Shown here: positions 34,846-44,383 of the stretch, one piece after another
How the letters are laid out: each line of letters starts with the position of its first letter
Numbering within the stretch: position 1 is the stretch's first letter
Source of the DNA: an uncultured Alteromonadaceae bacterium
Lineage (GTDB): Bacteria > Pseudomonadota > Gammaproteobacteria > Enterobacterales > Alteromonadaceae
Length of the DNA: 64,000 bases
Direction: 5' to 3'
Assembly (NCBI GenBank): GCA_947494925.1
Contig: CANLWS010000006.1
Span: 1-64,000, forward strand
The notes under the pieces: generated by a model
Seen by the model: the letters and a program-made list of their open reading frames with translations, nothing else
What the model was told of the DNA's origin: nothing
Databases searched by the model: none
Program-made: the position numbers and the translations under genes

Positions 34846-35484
34846 ATGGCCAAGTTTTTAGTAGCAGATGACCATCCGCTATTTAGGCAAGCTCTGATTG
34901 GTGCCCTTGAGCCAAATTTTGAATCGGCTGTCGTGTTGGAGTCAGACTCGTTGGATTCTACCCTGGACGTCCTTCAATCAAACTCAGATATCGATTTGAT
35001 ATTGCTTGATTTAAATATGCCAGGTTGTGAGAATTTTTATGGTGTAATCAGAGTTTCGCAAGACTATCCGAAGATTCCTATTGCCGTAGTGTCCGCTAGT
35101 GATTCAACCGAAGTTATTTCTCAGGTTCTGGAATTTGGAGCGAAAGCTTTTATTTCCAAATCCAGTCCTAGCAGTCAAATCGCTACTGCAATTAAAAGTG
35201 TCCTGGCTGGAAATGTCTGGTTACCTGAGGGAATGAAAAACAAATTGGCGCAGGTGAGCGATGAAAGTCGGGATGTTGCAAAAAAAGTGTCAGAATTAAC
35301 ACCTAAACAATTTCAGGTTTTAAAGTTGTTACAAGACGGCATGTTAAACAAACAAATTGCCTATGATTTAAATGTCACAGAGGCAACAGTCAAAGCGCAT
35401 ATTAGCGCCATTTTCCGTAAGTTTGGTGTCAATACAAGGACTCAGGCTGTATTACTGGTAGAAAAACTCCAGCACGATATCTAA
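34846..35484 (+). CDS. LuxR/NarL-family response regulator, CrbR/ErdR-like
   Basis: A 212-residue two-component regulator. The receiver has Asp8, Asp9, phospho-acceptor Asp55 (LLDLNMPG) and Lys105 (FISKS); the LuxR helix-turn-helix covers about 148-205 (LTPKQFQVLKLLQDGMLNKQIAYDLNVTEATVKAHI). Receiver ligands are complete, so it should be phosphorylated. Position directly after acs resembles CrbR (Vibrio, Shewanella) and ErdR/AgmR (Pseudomonas), which activate acetate use; that identity is inferred. No sensor kinase is in the window. Confidence 0.88.
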   Translation: MAKFLVADDHPLFRQALIGALEPNFESAVVLESDSLDSTLDVLQSNSDIDLILLDLNMPGCENFYGVIRVSQDYPKIPIAVVSASDSTEVISQVLEFGAKAFISKSSPSSQIATAIKSVLAGNVWLPEGMKNKLAQVSDESRDVAKKVSELTPKQFQVLKLLQDGMLNKQIAYDLNVTEATVKAHISAIFRKFGVNTRTQAVLLVEKLQHDI

Positions 35485-35506
35485 TCATTTTTTGGAAGTA
35501 CTTTGC

Positions 35507-36511
35507 ATGATCGATTCCAACGTTCCCCTAGTTGACCTGCATAGGCACCTTGATGGAAACATCTTACCGCCGACTATTTTGAAATTGGCGCACAAAAATA
35601 ATTTGCCACTGGCCAAGCACACACTTCACGAAATCGAAAAACTTTCACAAATCCAGGATAAAACCAGCGATTTACTAAAGTTTTTGGAAAAGTTGGATGT
35701 TGGGGTGTCTGTTCTGGCAACTGAACAAGACTGTTTTGAGGTAGCATATGAAAATATCCGAGATGCAAAAGAATCTGGTCTGGATTATGTGGAATTGAGA
35801 TTTTCACCTTACTACATGGCGCTTGCACACCAACTTGATCTAGGTGCTGTGGTAGAAGCAATTGCGGCGGGTGTCGAAAGCGGTTCACAGGCATTTGGTG
35901 TGAAGGCGAATCTGATTGGAATACTTAGCCGCACCTTTGGTCAGAAAACCTGCATGCAAGAGCTTGATGCTCTGTTGCTAAGCAAAGATAAAATTCAAGC
36001 CCTTGACCTGGCTGGTGACGAACTAGGTTATCCAGCTCCGCAATTTAAAGAACATTTTATTAAAGCAAGGGATGCAGGCTGGCAAATTACTGTACACGCA
36101 GGTGAGGCAGATGGTCCCAAGAGTATCTGGAACGCAATTGAGTTGCTGGGAGCCACTCGAATCGGACATGGTGTTGCAGCGGCACAGGACGATAAATTAA
36201 TGGATTATATGGCAAAACATGCCATTGCCATTGAATCTTGTCCAACTTCTAATTATCAGACAGGAACGGTTGCAGACTTGTCTTCTCATCCCATGAAAAC
36301 TTTTTTCGAACGAAATTTATTGGTGACGCTAAATACGGATGATCCTGCGGTATCTAATATCAAATTGTCTGATGAGTATGATGTTGCCTATCACCAGCTT
36401 GGTTTTACTAGAGAGCAATTAAGTATTATTCAAAGCAATGGTGTGTTGGCAGCTTTTCTGACAAAGCAGGAAAAAGACGATTTGTGGGCAAAATATACCC
36501 AAGATACCTGA
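35507..36511 (+). CDS. add: Adenosine deaminase
   Basis: A 334-residue metal enzyme turning adenosine into inosine. Zinc ligands and active-site residues are visible: His12 and His14 in VDLHRHLDGN, HAGE near 199, GHGVAA near 221 and NTDDP near 278. ATG 35507 has GGAAG at good spacing; an in-frame upstream TTG is less likely. It follows the regulator gene by 22 nt and ends in a strong terminator. Confidence 0.95.
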   Translation: MIDSNVPLVDLHRHLDGNILPPTILKLAHKNNLPLAKHTLHEIEKLSQIQDKTSDLLKFLEKLDVGVSVLATEQDCFEVAYENIRDAKESGLDYVELRFSPYYMALAHQLDLGAVVEAIAAGVESGSQAFGVKANLIGILSRTFGQKTCMQELDALLLSKDKIQALDLAGDELGYPAPQFKEHFIKARDAGWQITVHAGEADGPKSIWNAIELLGATRIGHGVAAAQDDKLMDYMAKHAIAIESCPTSNYQTGTVADLSSHPMKTFFERNLLVTLNTDDPAVSNIKLSDEYDVAYHQLGFTREQLSIIQSNGVLAAFLTKQEKDDLWAKYTQDT

Positions 36512-36534
36512 GGCCAACAAGAAGCAATTAATAC

Positions 36535-36565
36535 AAAAAAAGCCCTCAAATTAGAGGGCTTTTTG
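36535..36565 (+). terminator. Bidirectional terminator between add and fadE
   Basis: AGCCCTC with GAGGGCT (36541-36547 and 36554-36560), loop AAATTA, with an A-run on the left and TTTTTG on the right. It can serve both add (plus) and fadE (minus), which converge here. Confidence 0.92.
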
Positions 36566-36567
36566 TT

Positions 36568-39033
36568 TTATGCGGCTTTGGTTGCCCGCGGCTTTCGCTT
36601 AGGTTTAGGGACAGGCTGTTGCATGACAAGTTCATCATTGTCAAAATCATCAACATTGATGGTATCTAGTCTGCCTTTTTCCGTCCTGCGCAACAATTCG
36701 GCTTCTTCCTCATTGATGACATCTAGTTCAAGCCCTTTATCTGCAAGTGCATCAAGCTGGGTAAAGGGGTAACGTTCCCCGGCGGCTTTGCAAATTCTTT
36801 CGTACAGTGGCTCACTCGCTAATACATTATCGAGGATTTGTTCAAGTTCCCCCATAGGATTACCATCAACCCTGCCAAGGAACTGTCCGTCACCTAGACG
36901 TGAGCGCGCATCGCTGGGTGTTTGTAACATGGTAGCAATTTTATGGTCTAATTCATCAGAAGGACCATTAAAACGCTTGCCAAATGGCATAATGACAAGA
37001 CGCAAGGAGACACCTAGTGCTTTTGATGGGAAGTTTTCCAGCAAATCCAACATGGCAGTTTCTAATTTGGACAAGCAATCTTGCATGGCCCAATGCATAA
37101 GCGGTAAATCGTCCCGCAGACGCCCCTGGTCATCAAATCGTTTTAGAACCGCAGAACCAAGGTAAAGGTAACTTAAAATGTCACCAAGGCGAGCAGAAAG
37201 TCTTTCACGGCGCTTTAATTCGCCACCCAACACGCCCATGGCAACATCAGAAAGCAAAGCCATGTTACTGCTGTAGCGTTTCATGGCTCGGTAATAAGGT
37301 GCGGTGGCATCACTGAATGGCGCGTCAAGCATTCTTGCACCGCTAACAGAAAACCACATGCTCCTGAAGAAATTACTCATGGCAAATCCGATATGACCAA
37401 ATAGTGCTTCATCGAAATCGTTCACACCTTGTTCTTTGTCTTCGTTCGCCGCAGCGTACATTTCTTTAAGTACATAAGGATGACAACGAATAGCGCCTTG
37501 ACCATAGATCATCATATTTCTGGTCAGAATATTAGCCCCTTCAACTGTGATGGCAATAGGAGCTCCTTGATAGCCACGACCAAGATGATTATTTGGCCCA
37601 AGCATTATGCCTTTACCACCATGCACATCCATCGAGTCGTTCACCAGCGTGCGCATTTTTTCAGTCAGGTGATATTTACAAATAGCCGAAATAACCGAGG
37701 GCTTTTCACCTAGATCCACACCCTTAGTTGACAAACTGGTGACTGCATCCATTAAATAAGCGTTTCCACCGATTCTACCCAGCATTTCTTCAATACCTTC
37801 CATTTTTCCAACTGGAAGTTTGAACTGTCTTCTGATCCTTGCATAGGCACCGGTAGCCAATGCCATACTTTTCGCACCACCTGCTGAGGTGGAAGGGAGT
37901 GTAATGCAGCGTCCTACAGACAGGCATTCCACTAACATACGCCAACCTTGTCCCGCCATTTCAGCACCACCAATGATAAAATCAAGTGGGACAAAGATAT
38001 CAGCACCACGAATAGGACCATTTTGAAAGGGAACGTTCAAAGGGAAGTGGCGACGACCAATATCCAATCCTTTAGTATCACGTGGTATGAGTGCGCAGGT
38101 AATGCCCAATTCTGGCTGGTCGCCAAGAAGTCCGTCTGGATCGTAAAGCTTAAAGGCTAATCCGATGACAGTGGCGATGGGGGCCAGGGTAATATAGCGT
38201 TTATCAAAAGTCAGCTTCATGCCTAACACTTCTTTACCTTCCCACTTGCCTTTGCAGACAATACCGGAGTCAGGAATCGAGCCCGCATCAGAACCTGCCT
38301 CAGGACCAGTCAAGGCAAAACAGGGGACTTCTTCCCCCGTGGCTAATTTAGGTAAATAGTAATCTTGTTGCTCGGTAGTACCATAATGTTGAAGCAACTC
38401 TCCGGGGCCAAGTGAATTCGGCACACCGACAGAAGTCGCTAATACTGCATTTGCACCAGATAGCTTTTGTAATACGCGAGACTGTGCGTAAGCAGAAAAT
38501 TCCAGACCGCCATATTTCTTTTTAATGATCATGGCAAAGAACTTGTTGTCCTTTAGAAACTGCCAGAGCTCCGGAGACAAATCAGAACGTTTATGGTGAA
38601 TATCCCATTCATCAACCATTTTACAAGCTTCTTCAACGGGCCCGTCTAAAAATGCCTGTTCTTCTGCACTCAGCGTCGCCTGGGGAATACGATGTAGTTT
38701 CTGCCAGTCCGGGTCACCACTGAAAATCTCACCATCCCACCAAACAGTGCCAGCATCGATAGCTTCCTGCTCGGTTGTGGACATTTCTGGCATTATTTTG
38801 CGATAAATTTTCAATATAGGTTTGGTAAGGTATTGCTGTCGAATGGAAGTAACATTGAGCGGAACTGCAACAACAAGAAAAAGTATCCATGTGAACAGGC
38901 CGACTGTACCGAAAATATTACCAATAAAAAGTCCAAGGGCTACACCCATAGTTGCATTAAGCATAGACAATCGAAAATAGCTGACGGCACCTAATGATAT
39001 TAATATTGTAAGTAGCCAAAGTAGAAATTGCAT
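36568..39033 (-). CDS. fadE: Acyl-CoA dehydrogenase FadE
   Basis: An 821-residue protein of the long FadE form, catalysing the first oxidation of fatty acyl-CoA. The N-terminus has two or three membrane-spanning segments (about 1-60). The dehydrogenase core shows [19 protein letters not shown] near 240, with the flavin-binding region and [34 protein letters not shown] near 475. A DUF1974-like C-terminal domain ends in a basic tail ([13 protein letters not shown]). AGGAGAG precedes the ATG. Confidence 0.95.
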   Translation of the reverse strand: MQFLLWLLTILISLGAVSYFRLSMLNATMGVALGLFIGNIFGTVGLFTWILFLVVAVPLNVTSIRQQYLTKPILKIYRKIMPEMSTTEQEAIDAGTVWWDGEIFSGDPDWQKLHRIPQATLSAEEQAFLDGPVEEACKMVDEWDIHHKRSDLSPELWQFLKDNKFFAMIIKKKYGGLEFSAYAQSRVLQKLSGANAVLATSVGVPNSLGPGELLQHYGTTEQQDYYLPKLATGEEVPCFALTGPEAGSDAGSIPDSGIVCKGKWEGKEVLGMKLTFDKRYITLAPIATVIGLAFKLYDPDGLLGDQPELGITCALIPRDTKGLDIGRRHFPLNVPFQNGPIRGADIFVPLDFIIGGAEMAGQGWRMLVECLSVGRCITLPSTSAGGAKSMALATGAYARIRRQFKLPVGKMEGIEEMLGRIGGNAYLMDAVTSLSTKGVDLGEKPSVISAICKYHLTEKMRTLVNDSMDVHGGKGIMLGPNNHLGRGYQGAPIAITVEGANILTRNMMIYGQGAIRCHPYVLKEMYAAANEDKEQGVNDFDEALFGHIGFAMSNFFRSMWFSVSGARMLDAPFSDATAPYYRAMKRYSSNMALLSDVAMGVLGGELKRRERLSARLGDILSYLYLGSAVLKRFDDQGRLRDDLPLMHWAMQDCLSKLETAMLDLLENFPSKALGVSLRLVIMPFGKRFNGPSDELDHKIATMLQTPSDARSRLGDGQFLGRVDGNPMGELEQILDNVLASEPLYERICKAAGERYPFTQLDALADKGLELDVINEEEAELLRRTEKGRLDTINVDDFDNDELVMQQPVPKPKRKPRATKAA

Positions 39034-39204
39034 AGTGACTCTCCTTTAGAGGTCAGACCAGGATTTTTACAAAAATATTACCTAGTGCAACAAAGATCAA
39101 GAAGATTTCTTAGTCTTAATCATATAATCCTTTAAGCATGGCTTTAAAAGGTGTAAAAACCAAATAATCAGATAATAAAAAATGAAACGAAATGAGTAAA
39201 CTGA

Positions 39205-39987
39205 ATGTGTGAATTACTAGGAATGTCAGCCAATGTGCCCACTGATATCTGTTTTAGTTTTTCAGGTTTGATTGAAAGAGGCGGTCGCACAGGCCCTCAT
39301 CGAGATGGTTGGGGGATCACCATATACGAAGGAAAAGGATGTAGAAGTTTTAAGGACCCCTTACCAAGTTGTGAATCAAAAATCGCAGAATTGGTGAAAT
39401 CCTATCCAATGAAGTCTTGTGCTGTTATTAGTCACATCAGGCAGGCAAATCGTGGAGCCGTAAAACTTGAAAATACTCATCCCTTCATTCGTGAGATGTG
39501 GGGACGGAACTGGACATTCGCGCATAACGGTCAATTGAGCGGTTATAAAAACCAATTGACCGTACAAAAACATCTACCTATAGGGACAACGGACAGTGAA
39601 TTGGCTTTCTGTTGGTTGCTTGATCAAGTGACACAACAATACCCAAGTAAACCGTCAAATATGGCTGTAGTTTTTAGGTATGTTGCTAAATTGTGTGGGC
39701 ACTTGAGGCAGTTGGGTATATACAACATGTTGCTATCAGACGGCGTTTATGTGCTCGGATATTGTACCAACAATTTGCATTGGATTACCCGTAAAGCCCC
39801 GTTTGGTAAAGCCACACTAATTGACTCTGACTGGGTCATCGATTTCAACAAAGAAACCGGACCCGATGACGTCGTGACGGTTATCGCCACACAACCTCTC
39901 ACCCAAGATGAAAAATGGCACAAACTCGTAGAAGGAGAGTACGTATTGTTTAAGCATGGTAATTTAGTGAGTACTGGATTAACTTGA
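39205..39987 (+). CDS. Class II glutamine amidotransferase (YafJ type)
   Basis: A 260-residue Ntn-type amidotransferase. The catalytic Cys2 follows the start (MCELLGMSANVP), and GGRTGPHRDGWG, HIRQANRG and TFAHNGQLSG are the glutamine-site motifs. It has the glutaminase domain only, so its partner or acceptor is unknown. E. coli yafJ also lies near fadE, which supports an old neighbourhood. No strong ribosome site is seen. Its 3' end overlaps the convergent DUF3108 gene by 9 nt. Confidence 0.88.
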   Translation: MCELLGMSANVPTDICFSFSGLIERGGRTGPHRDGWGITIYEGKGCRSFKDPLPSCESKIAELVKSYPMKSCAVISHIRQANRGAVKLENTHPFIREMWGRNWTFAHNGQLSGYKNQLTVQKHLPIGTTDSELAFCWLLDQVTQQYPSKPSNMAVVFRYVAKLCGHLRQLGIYNMLLSDGVYVLGYCTNNLHWITRKAPFGKATLIDSDWVIDFNKETGPDDVVTVIATQPLTQDEKWHKLVEGEYVLFKHGNLVSTGLT

Positions 39988-40731
39988 CGGATCTGCGGTT
40001 AGTTGTGAAGCAGAGCTAAACTCACTAAGCTGAATATCCCCTTGCTCTTCACCTTCTTTGAATTGCTGTAATCTGACAAGTTGATAATTGAGTTCTGGTG
40101 AAAACCAGGCAAAGGTTTCACGTTTCTTGCTTTCACGCATGATCTTGACCTTGATCCCTTCAAGCATTCCAAAGGGCAAATCAAGTTGTTCTTTGCCCAT
40201 CACGAGCAACTTATATTTACGTTTTTCGCCTCGATAATTAATAAGCTTGTATTCGAGATCCTCTTCCCCTTTTGCCAGCCTCATCTGCAGATCCAAGCGA
40301 TACAATTGGTTATCCAACTCACCGTCCCAGGCCATTGACTCCTCTTTATTCAGCGTGATAGTGGTACCGTTTGGACTGAACTCTGCAAGTAACTCTTTGT
40401 CAGGACCTGTACCAGAGCGATTGTAGGTATATTTATATGGAAGAATATTGTTGCCGACGAGACTGAATAAACTCACCTCTTGACGCTTGTCAGATAAAAA
40501 AAACAGCGATACTTTTGAATCGTATGTCAGTCTGTACTTATTTCGCCCTAAATCATCAAGCTTAAGTGTTGCTTGCCCCAACTCCTTACCGTACCGAAAT
40601 GCTTTATATGTTGCATCGAAAGTTTCCAAACCGTCTGCAAAACTATGTGAAGAGGTCACAATTGTAAAAAGCGTAAAAACGATTCCGGAGTTAATCAGAC
40701 GCGTAACCCGATTCTTCAAGCATAACACCAT
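39979..40731 (-). CDS. DUF3108 domain-containing exported protein
   Basis: A 250-residue protein with an N-terminal signal/anchor (about 10-32, SGIVFTLFTIVTSSHSFA) and a beta-rich DUF3108 domain (TFDATYKAFRYGKELGQATLKL at the start, FAWFSPELNYQLVRLQQFKEGEEQGDIQL at the end). It probably resides in the periplasm or outer membrane; function unknown. Its start lies 41 nt inside the end of purN, so it is cotranscribed and likely coupled. The chosen ATG 40731 is the first available. Confidence 0.85.
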   Translation of the reverse strand: MVLCLKNRVTRLINSGIVFTLFTIVTSSHSFADGLETFDATYKAFRYGKELGQATLKLDDLGRNKYRLTYDSKVSLFFLSDKRQEVSLFSLVGNNILPYKYTYNRSGTGPDKELLAEFSPNGTTITLNKEESMAWDGELDNQLYRLDLQMRLAKGEEDLEYKLINYRGEKRKYKLLVMGKEQLDLPFGMLEGIKVKIMRESKKRETFAWFSPELNYQLVRLQQFKEGEEQGDIQLSEFSSASQLTADPSS

Positions 40732-41338
40732 CTAAAAATGCCTTATTGTTGTCCATTATTAGTCTGTTTTGGCAGAACCAGTTTATCGCGAGGGGATACA
40801 TATCCCTTTCTTGCTCCTGTACCCGACTTGCAAGCTCAGAAGCTGTATCATCTTCGAATACTGGTACTTTAGATTGAACAATAACTGGGCCTCCGTCCAG
40901 TTCAGGGGTGACAAAATGCACGGAAGCGCCATGTTCTTTGTCACCAGCATCAATTGCTCGTTGATGTGTGTTCAACCCTTTGTACTTTGGCAACAACGAA
41001 GGATGAATATTAAGCATTCTTCCAACATAATGTTGTACAAATCCTTCTGTCAGGATACGCATAAAACCAGCCAGCACAACTAATTCGGCATCGTGATTGT
41101 CAATTAGTTTCATTAAAGCTCGATCATAATCTTCTCTAGACGGGTAGTCCCTGTGGTCGAGACAATATTCCTTGATACCTGCCAGTCTGGCCCTTTCTAG
41201 TCCATACGCCTGCGGATCGTTGGAAATTACAGCGACTACTTGGCCGTCAAGATTGCCAATATCAATCCTGTCTAATATTGCTTGAAGGTTTGAACCATTG
41301 CCGGAAATCAAAACCACAATCGATGTGTTTGTATTCAT
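40691..41338 (-). CDS. purN: Phosphoribosylglycinamide formyltransferase PurN
   Basis: A 215-residue folate-dependent GAR transformylase. Visible are VVLISGNGSNLQAILD near residue 8, the folate/catalytic segment LAGFMRIL and NIHPSLLPKYKG near 108, and HASVHFVTPELDGGPVIVQ, with GASVHFV in this case. It follows purM by 3 nt, as in E. coli. Third step of purine synthesis. Confidence 0.95.
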   Translation of the reverse strand: MNTNTSIVVLISGNGSNLQAILDRIDIGNLDGQVVAVISNDPQAYGLERARLAGIKEYCLDHRDYPSREDYDRALMKLIDNHDAELVVLAGFMRILTEGFVQHYVGRMLNIHPSLLPKYKGLNTHQRAIDAGDKEHGASVHFVTPELDGGPVIVQSKVPVFEDDTASELASRVQEQERDMYPLAINWFCQNRLIMDNNKAFLDGVMLEESGYASD

Positions 41339-41341
41339 TGG

Positions 41342-42379
41342 TTAAACAATCTCAACCTGAGTTTGATTATTGCTTGATTCGATTCGACCTATTTCCCACG
41401 CTGTTTCTCCGTGTTCGTTCAAAATAGAAATCGTCTTTTCAGCCAACTCGGGTTTAACAACTATTACCAGACCAACACCACAATTGAATGTGCGATACAT
41501 TTCGTGGGTGGTGATATTGCCTTTTGTTTGTAACCAATTAAAAATCTCAGGCCATTGCCAGCTGTCGCCCTGAATAATGGCTTTTGTACCTGAGGGCAGT
41601 ACTCGGGGAATATTCTCCCAGAATCCACCGCCTGTGATATGAGAAATAGCATTTACTTCTACTTCTTCCAGCAAAGCCAAGACCGACTTGACGTATATGC
41701 GTGTGGGTTCCAATAACAGATCAGCTATTGTTGATCCGTCCAGTTGTTCCTCTGTATCAGTGTTATTAACTTCTAACACCTTGCGGACCAGTGAATAGCC
41801 GTTGGAGTGAGGACCTGAAGACGCAAGCGCAATGATGGCATCGCCTTGTTCAACCTTTTCACCGTCGATGACGTTCTCTGCTTCTACAACACCTACACAA
41901 AACCCTGCAACATCATAGTCGTTACCATGATACATACCGGGCATTTCGGCGGTTTCACCTCCAATCAAGGCACATCCTGATAGCTCACAACCAGCACCAA
42001 TGCCAGATACAACATCAACTGCCGTATCCACATCCAATTTGCCAGTTGCGTAATAATCAAGGAAAAACAAGGGTTCTGCACCTTGTACAATCAAATCATT
42101 GACGCACATTGCCACCAGATCTATTCCAATCCCTTTGTGTCTCTGCAGGTCCATAGCCAGGCGAAGTTTGGTGCCCACTCCGTCTGTACCAGATACCAGT
42201 AGCGGATTTTTATATTTCTGGGGGAGTGAGCATAACGCGCCAAAGCCACCTAATCCGCCTTTTACTTCTGGTCTGTGTGTTTTCTTAGTGACTGACTTAA
42301 TACGCTCAACTAATTGATTTCCCGCATCGATGTCTACACCGGCGTCTTTATAACTTAGGGAGGGCTTGTTCTCGCTCAC
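41342..42379 (-). CDS. purM: Phosphoribosylformylglycinamidine cyclo-ligase PurM
   Basis: A 345-residue AIR synthetase with [20 protein letters not shown] at the start, [12 protein letters not shown] near 64, [11 protein letters not shown] near 142 and [13 protein letters not shown] near 247. Fifth step of purine synthesis. The start is GTG 42379 with GAGGAAAG upstream. It is divergent from the DUF2066-hda pair. Confidence 0.96.
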   Translation of the reverse strand: MSENKPSLSYKDAGVDIDAGNQLVERIKSVTKKTHRPEVKGGLGGFGALCSLPQKYKNPLLVSGTDGVGTKLRLAMDLQRHKGIGIDLVAMCVNDLIVQGAEPLFFLDYYATGKLDVDTAVDVVSGIGAGCELSGCALIGGETAEMPGMYHGNDYDVAGFCVGVVEAENVIDGEKVEQGDAIIALASSGPHSNGYSLVRKVLEVNNTDTEEQLDGSTIADLLLEPTRIYVKSVLALLEEVEVNAISHITGGGFWENIPRVLPSGTKAIIQGDSWQWPEIFNWLQTKGNITTHEMYRTFNCGVGLVIVVKPELAEKTISILNEHGETAWEIGRIESSNNQTQVEIV

Positions 42380-42569
42380 AACTTTCCTCGGAGGCTGAAA
42401 AAATTGTGCGGATTTTATCAGTAAGCATTGCTAAAAGGTATATTTAATCGCGTAAATTTAGTTGGGTCCTTTTTAACCCTGACGCAAAGAATTAGTGAAA
42501 TTTGTTTTTAAATCAAAGACAATAGACATGGCCACAATTTATCTATTTTTAAAAAGCAGAATTAATTAA

Positions 42570-43661
42570 GTGATCAATAAACTTCTCATTATCCTCACAA
42601 CCTTCATCCTGCAGGGTATTTATTCGATTTCACATGCGGGCGTGATTAGTGATTTGTACGAGGCTAAAGTCAATATATCTGACCAGTCTCAAGCATCACA
42701 AAGACAGGCGCGAAGAACGGCATTCCGGGAAGTTCTGGTGAAAATCAGTGGAAATAGAAACGTTTTAACCTCAAGTGCTCTGCGAACTGAAATAACCAAA
42801 GCCAGCAATTATCTATTATCATATCGCTATGAAAGCGACCAGGATCAGTTGTTTTACATTGCAGAATTTGATCGACAACGGGTAGACAAGTTAATCAGGC
42901 TGAACGACTTACCAATTTGGGGAGCGAGAAGACCAGAAACTTTAGTCTGGTTTGTTATTCAGCCTAAAGATTCTATTGAGCGTTCACTAGTATCAGAAAG
43001 TTCAGCTTCCTCCATCATTGAAAATGCTAAGAATGTCGCAATTTCAAGAGGTATTGAAATTAGCTTCCCATTACTCGATTTAACCGACATACAACAAGTA
43101 GGCGTTTACGATGTTTGGGGGGGATTTATGCAAAATATCGTTGAAGGAAGTGAACGGTATGGAGCTGATGTCGTCTACTCGGCGAGATTGTATTTTGTTA
43201 ATGTGGAAGATACGTTTCAGGAAGAGCAGGCCCCTCTGCGTGAATCCAGTTGGGTAGCAGATTGGAGCATGGTTATTGGCGAAAAGGTTCAGACTGGCAG
43301 TTTGTATGGCGAATCAGAAGAGGATTTATCCGAGCAGCTTATTCATCAATTAACTGACAAACTATCCGAGAATTATGCCGTAGCTTCTCAGGATGCAGCG
43401 TTTCAGAAAGTGAATATCACCCTTACAAATATTGATAACCTTGAAGACTATGAAAATGTCCGCTCGTTTTTATCCAGCTTAAGTGTGGTGGCTCGTGCGA
43501 CCCACGTGGGTCAGCAGGAAAGCATTGCGACCTTTGAGTTAGAGCTCTTGGGATCAGACAATGACCTGAGAAATGCATTCAAATTGGATGATAAAATACA
43601 ATCTGTTACGGACGATTTTGGTGTTTCTGTTGATGAGCATCAATATATCTGGAATCCTTAA
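42570..43661 (+). CDS. DUF2066 domain-containing exported protein
   Basis: A 363-residue protein with a Sec signal (NKLLIILTTFILQGIYSISHAG) and the DUF2066 hallmark QRQARRTAFREVLVKISGNRNVL near residue 47 followed by YRYE...FDRQRVDKLI. Function unknown, probably periplasmic. The start is GTG 42570. Its TAA shares a base with the hda ATG (TAATG), so the two are coupled; the pairing with hda is common in Alteromonadales and Shewanella. Confidence 0.87.
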   Translation: MINKLLIILTTFILQGIYSISHAGVISDLYEAKVNISDQSQASQRQARRTAFREVLVKISGNRNVLTSSALRTEITKASNYLLSYRYESDQDQLFYIAEFDRQRVDKLIRLNDLPIWGARRPETLVWFVIQPKDSIERSLVSESSASSIIENAKNVAISRGIEISFPLLDLTDIQQVGVYDVWGGFMQNIVEGSERYGADVVYSARLYFVNVEDTFQEEQAPLRESSWVADWSMVIGEKVQTGSLYGESEEDLSEQLIHQLTDKLSENYAVASQDAAFQKVNITLTNIDNLEDYENVRSFLSSLSVVARATHVGQQESIATFELELLGSDNDLRNAFKLDDKIQSVTDDFGVSVDEHQYIWNP

Positions 43662-44368
43662 TGGCCGAGCAAATCCCTTTAGCTGTGCAATTACCTGATG
43701 GAGAAACGTTTGATAACTTTATCGAAGCAGGAAATGCGCAATTAATTCAACACCTCAAAAATTTAGTCCAGAAAGAATGGTCCGATTCTGATCCCTTTAT
43801 TACCTATGTGAGCGGTGATGCCGGGACAGGAAAAAGTCATCTATTGTATTCTCTATGTCATATGGCTCAATCACATAGTATTCAGCATATTTATTTGAGT
43901 TTAAAACACAAAGAACAATTTTCTGAGCAGATTCTGGATGGCCTTGAGCAGACGCCATTGATTTGTATAGACGATATGGACTTATTGCTCGGAAATAACG
44001 ATTGGCAAGTGGCAATGTTCAATCTAATTAATCGCGTGAAAGAAGTTAAGAACAGCCGATTGGTGTTAACCGCTAATGTTGGGCCAGCCAATATCAAACT
44101 TGATTTGCCGGATCTGCGCTCACGCATGAGTTGGGGGGTTAGTTACCACCTGAAAGCTCTATCAGACATGGATTTATCCAAGGCTTTGACAGTGCGCGCG
44201 CAGCAAAGAGGATTTGATTTGACAGAAGAGGTCGCACATTTTCTGATTAATCACACTCCAAGGGATATGCCTAGCTTAATGAACGTATTAGCACAACTTG
44301 ATCAAATGTCTTTACAGGAAAAACGTAAGATCACCATTCCCTTTGTAAAAGCTATTTTATCAATTTAA
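43661..44368 (+). CDS. hda: DnaA regulatory inactivator Hda
   Basis: A 235-residue AAA+ protein related to DnaA domain III. It starts with a clamp-binding-like segment QIPLAVQLPDGETFDNF, Walker A is GDAGTGKSHLL near 53, Walker B ICIDDMDLL near 100 and sensor 2 RDMPSLMNVL near 207. With the beta clamp it promotes ATP hydrolysis on DnaA after initiation. Sits beside purMN as in E. coli. Confidence 0.94.
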   Translation: MAEQIPLAVQLPDGETFDNFIEAGNAQLIQHLKNLVQKEWSDSDPFITYVSGDAGTGKSHLLYSLCHMAQSHSIQHIYLSLKHKEQFSEQILDGLEQTPLICIDDMDLLLGNNDWQVAMFNLINRVKEVKNSRLVLTANVGPANIKLDLPDLRSRMSWGVSYHLKALSDMDLSKALTVRAQQRGFDLTEEVAHFLINHTPRDMPSLMNVLAQLDQMSLQEKRKITIPFVKAILSI

Positions 44369-44383
44369 TCGATATTACCACTG

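Noticed and set aside
42380-42569. PurR operator upstream of purM
   Set aside because: No sequence close to the ACGCAAACGTTTGCGT palindrome was found in the gap.
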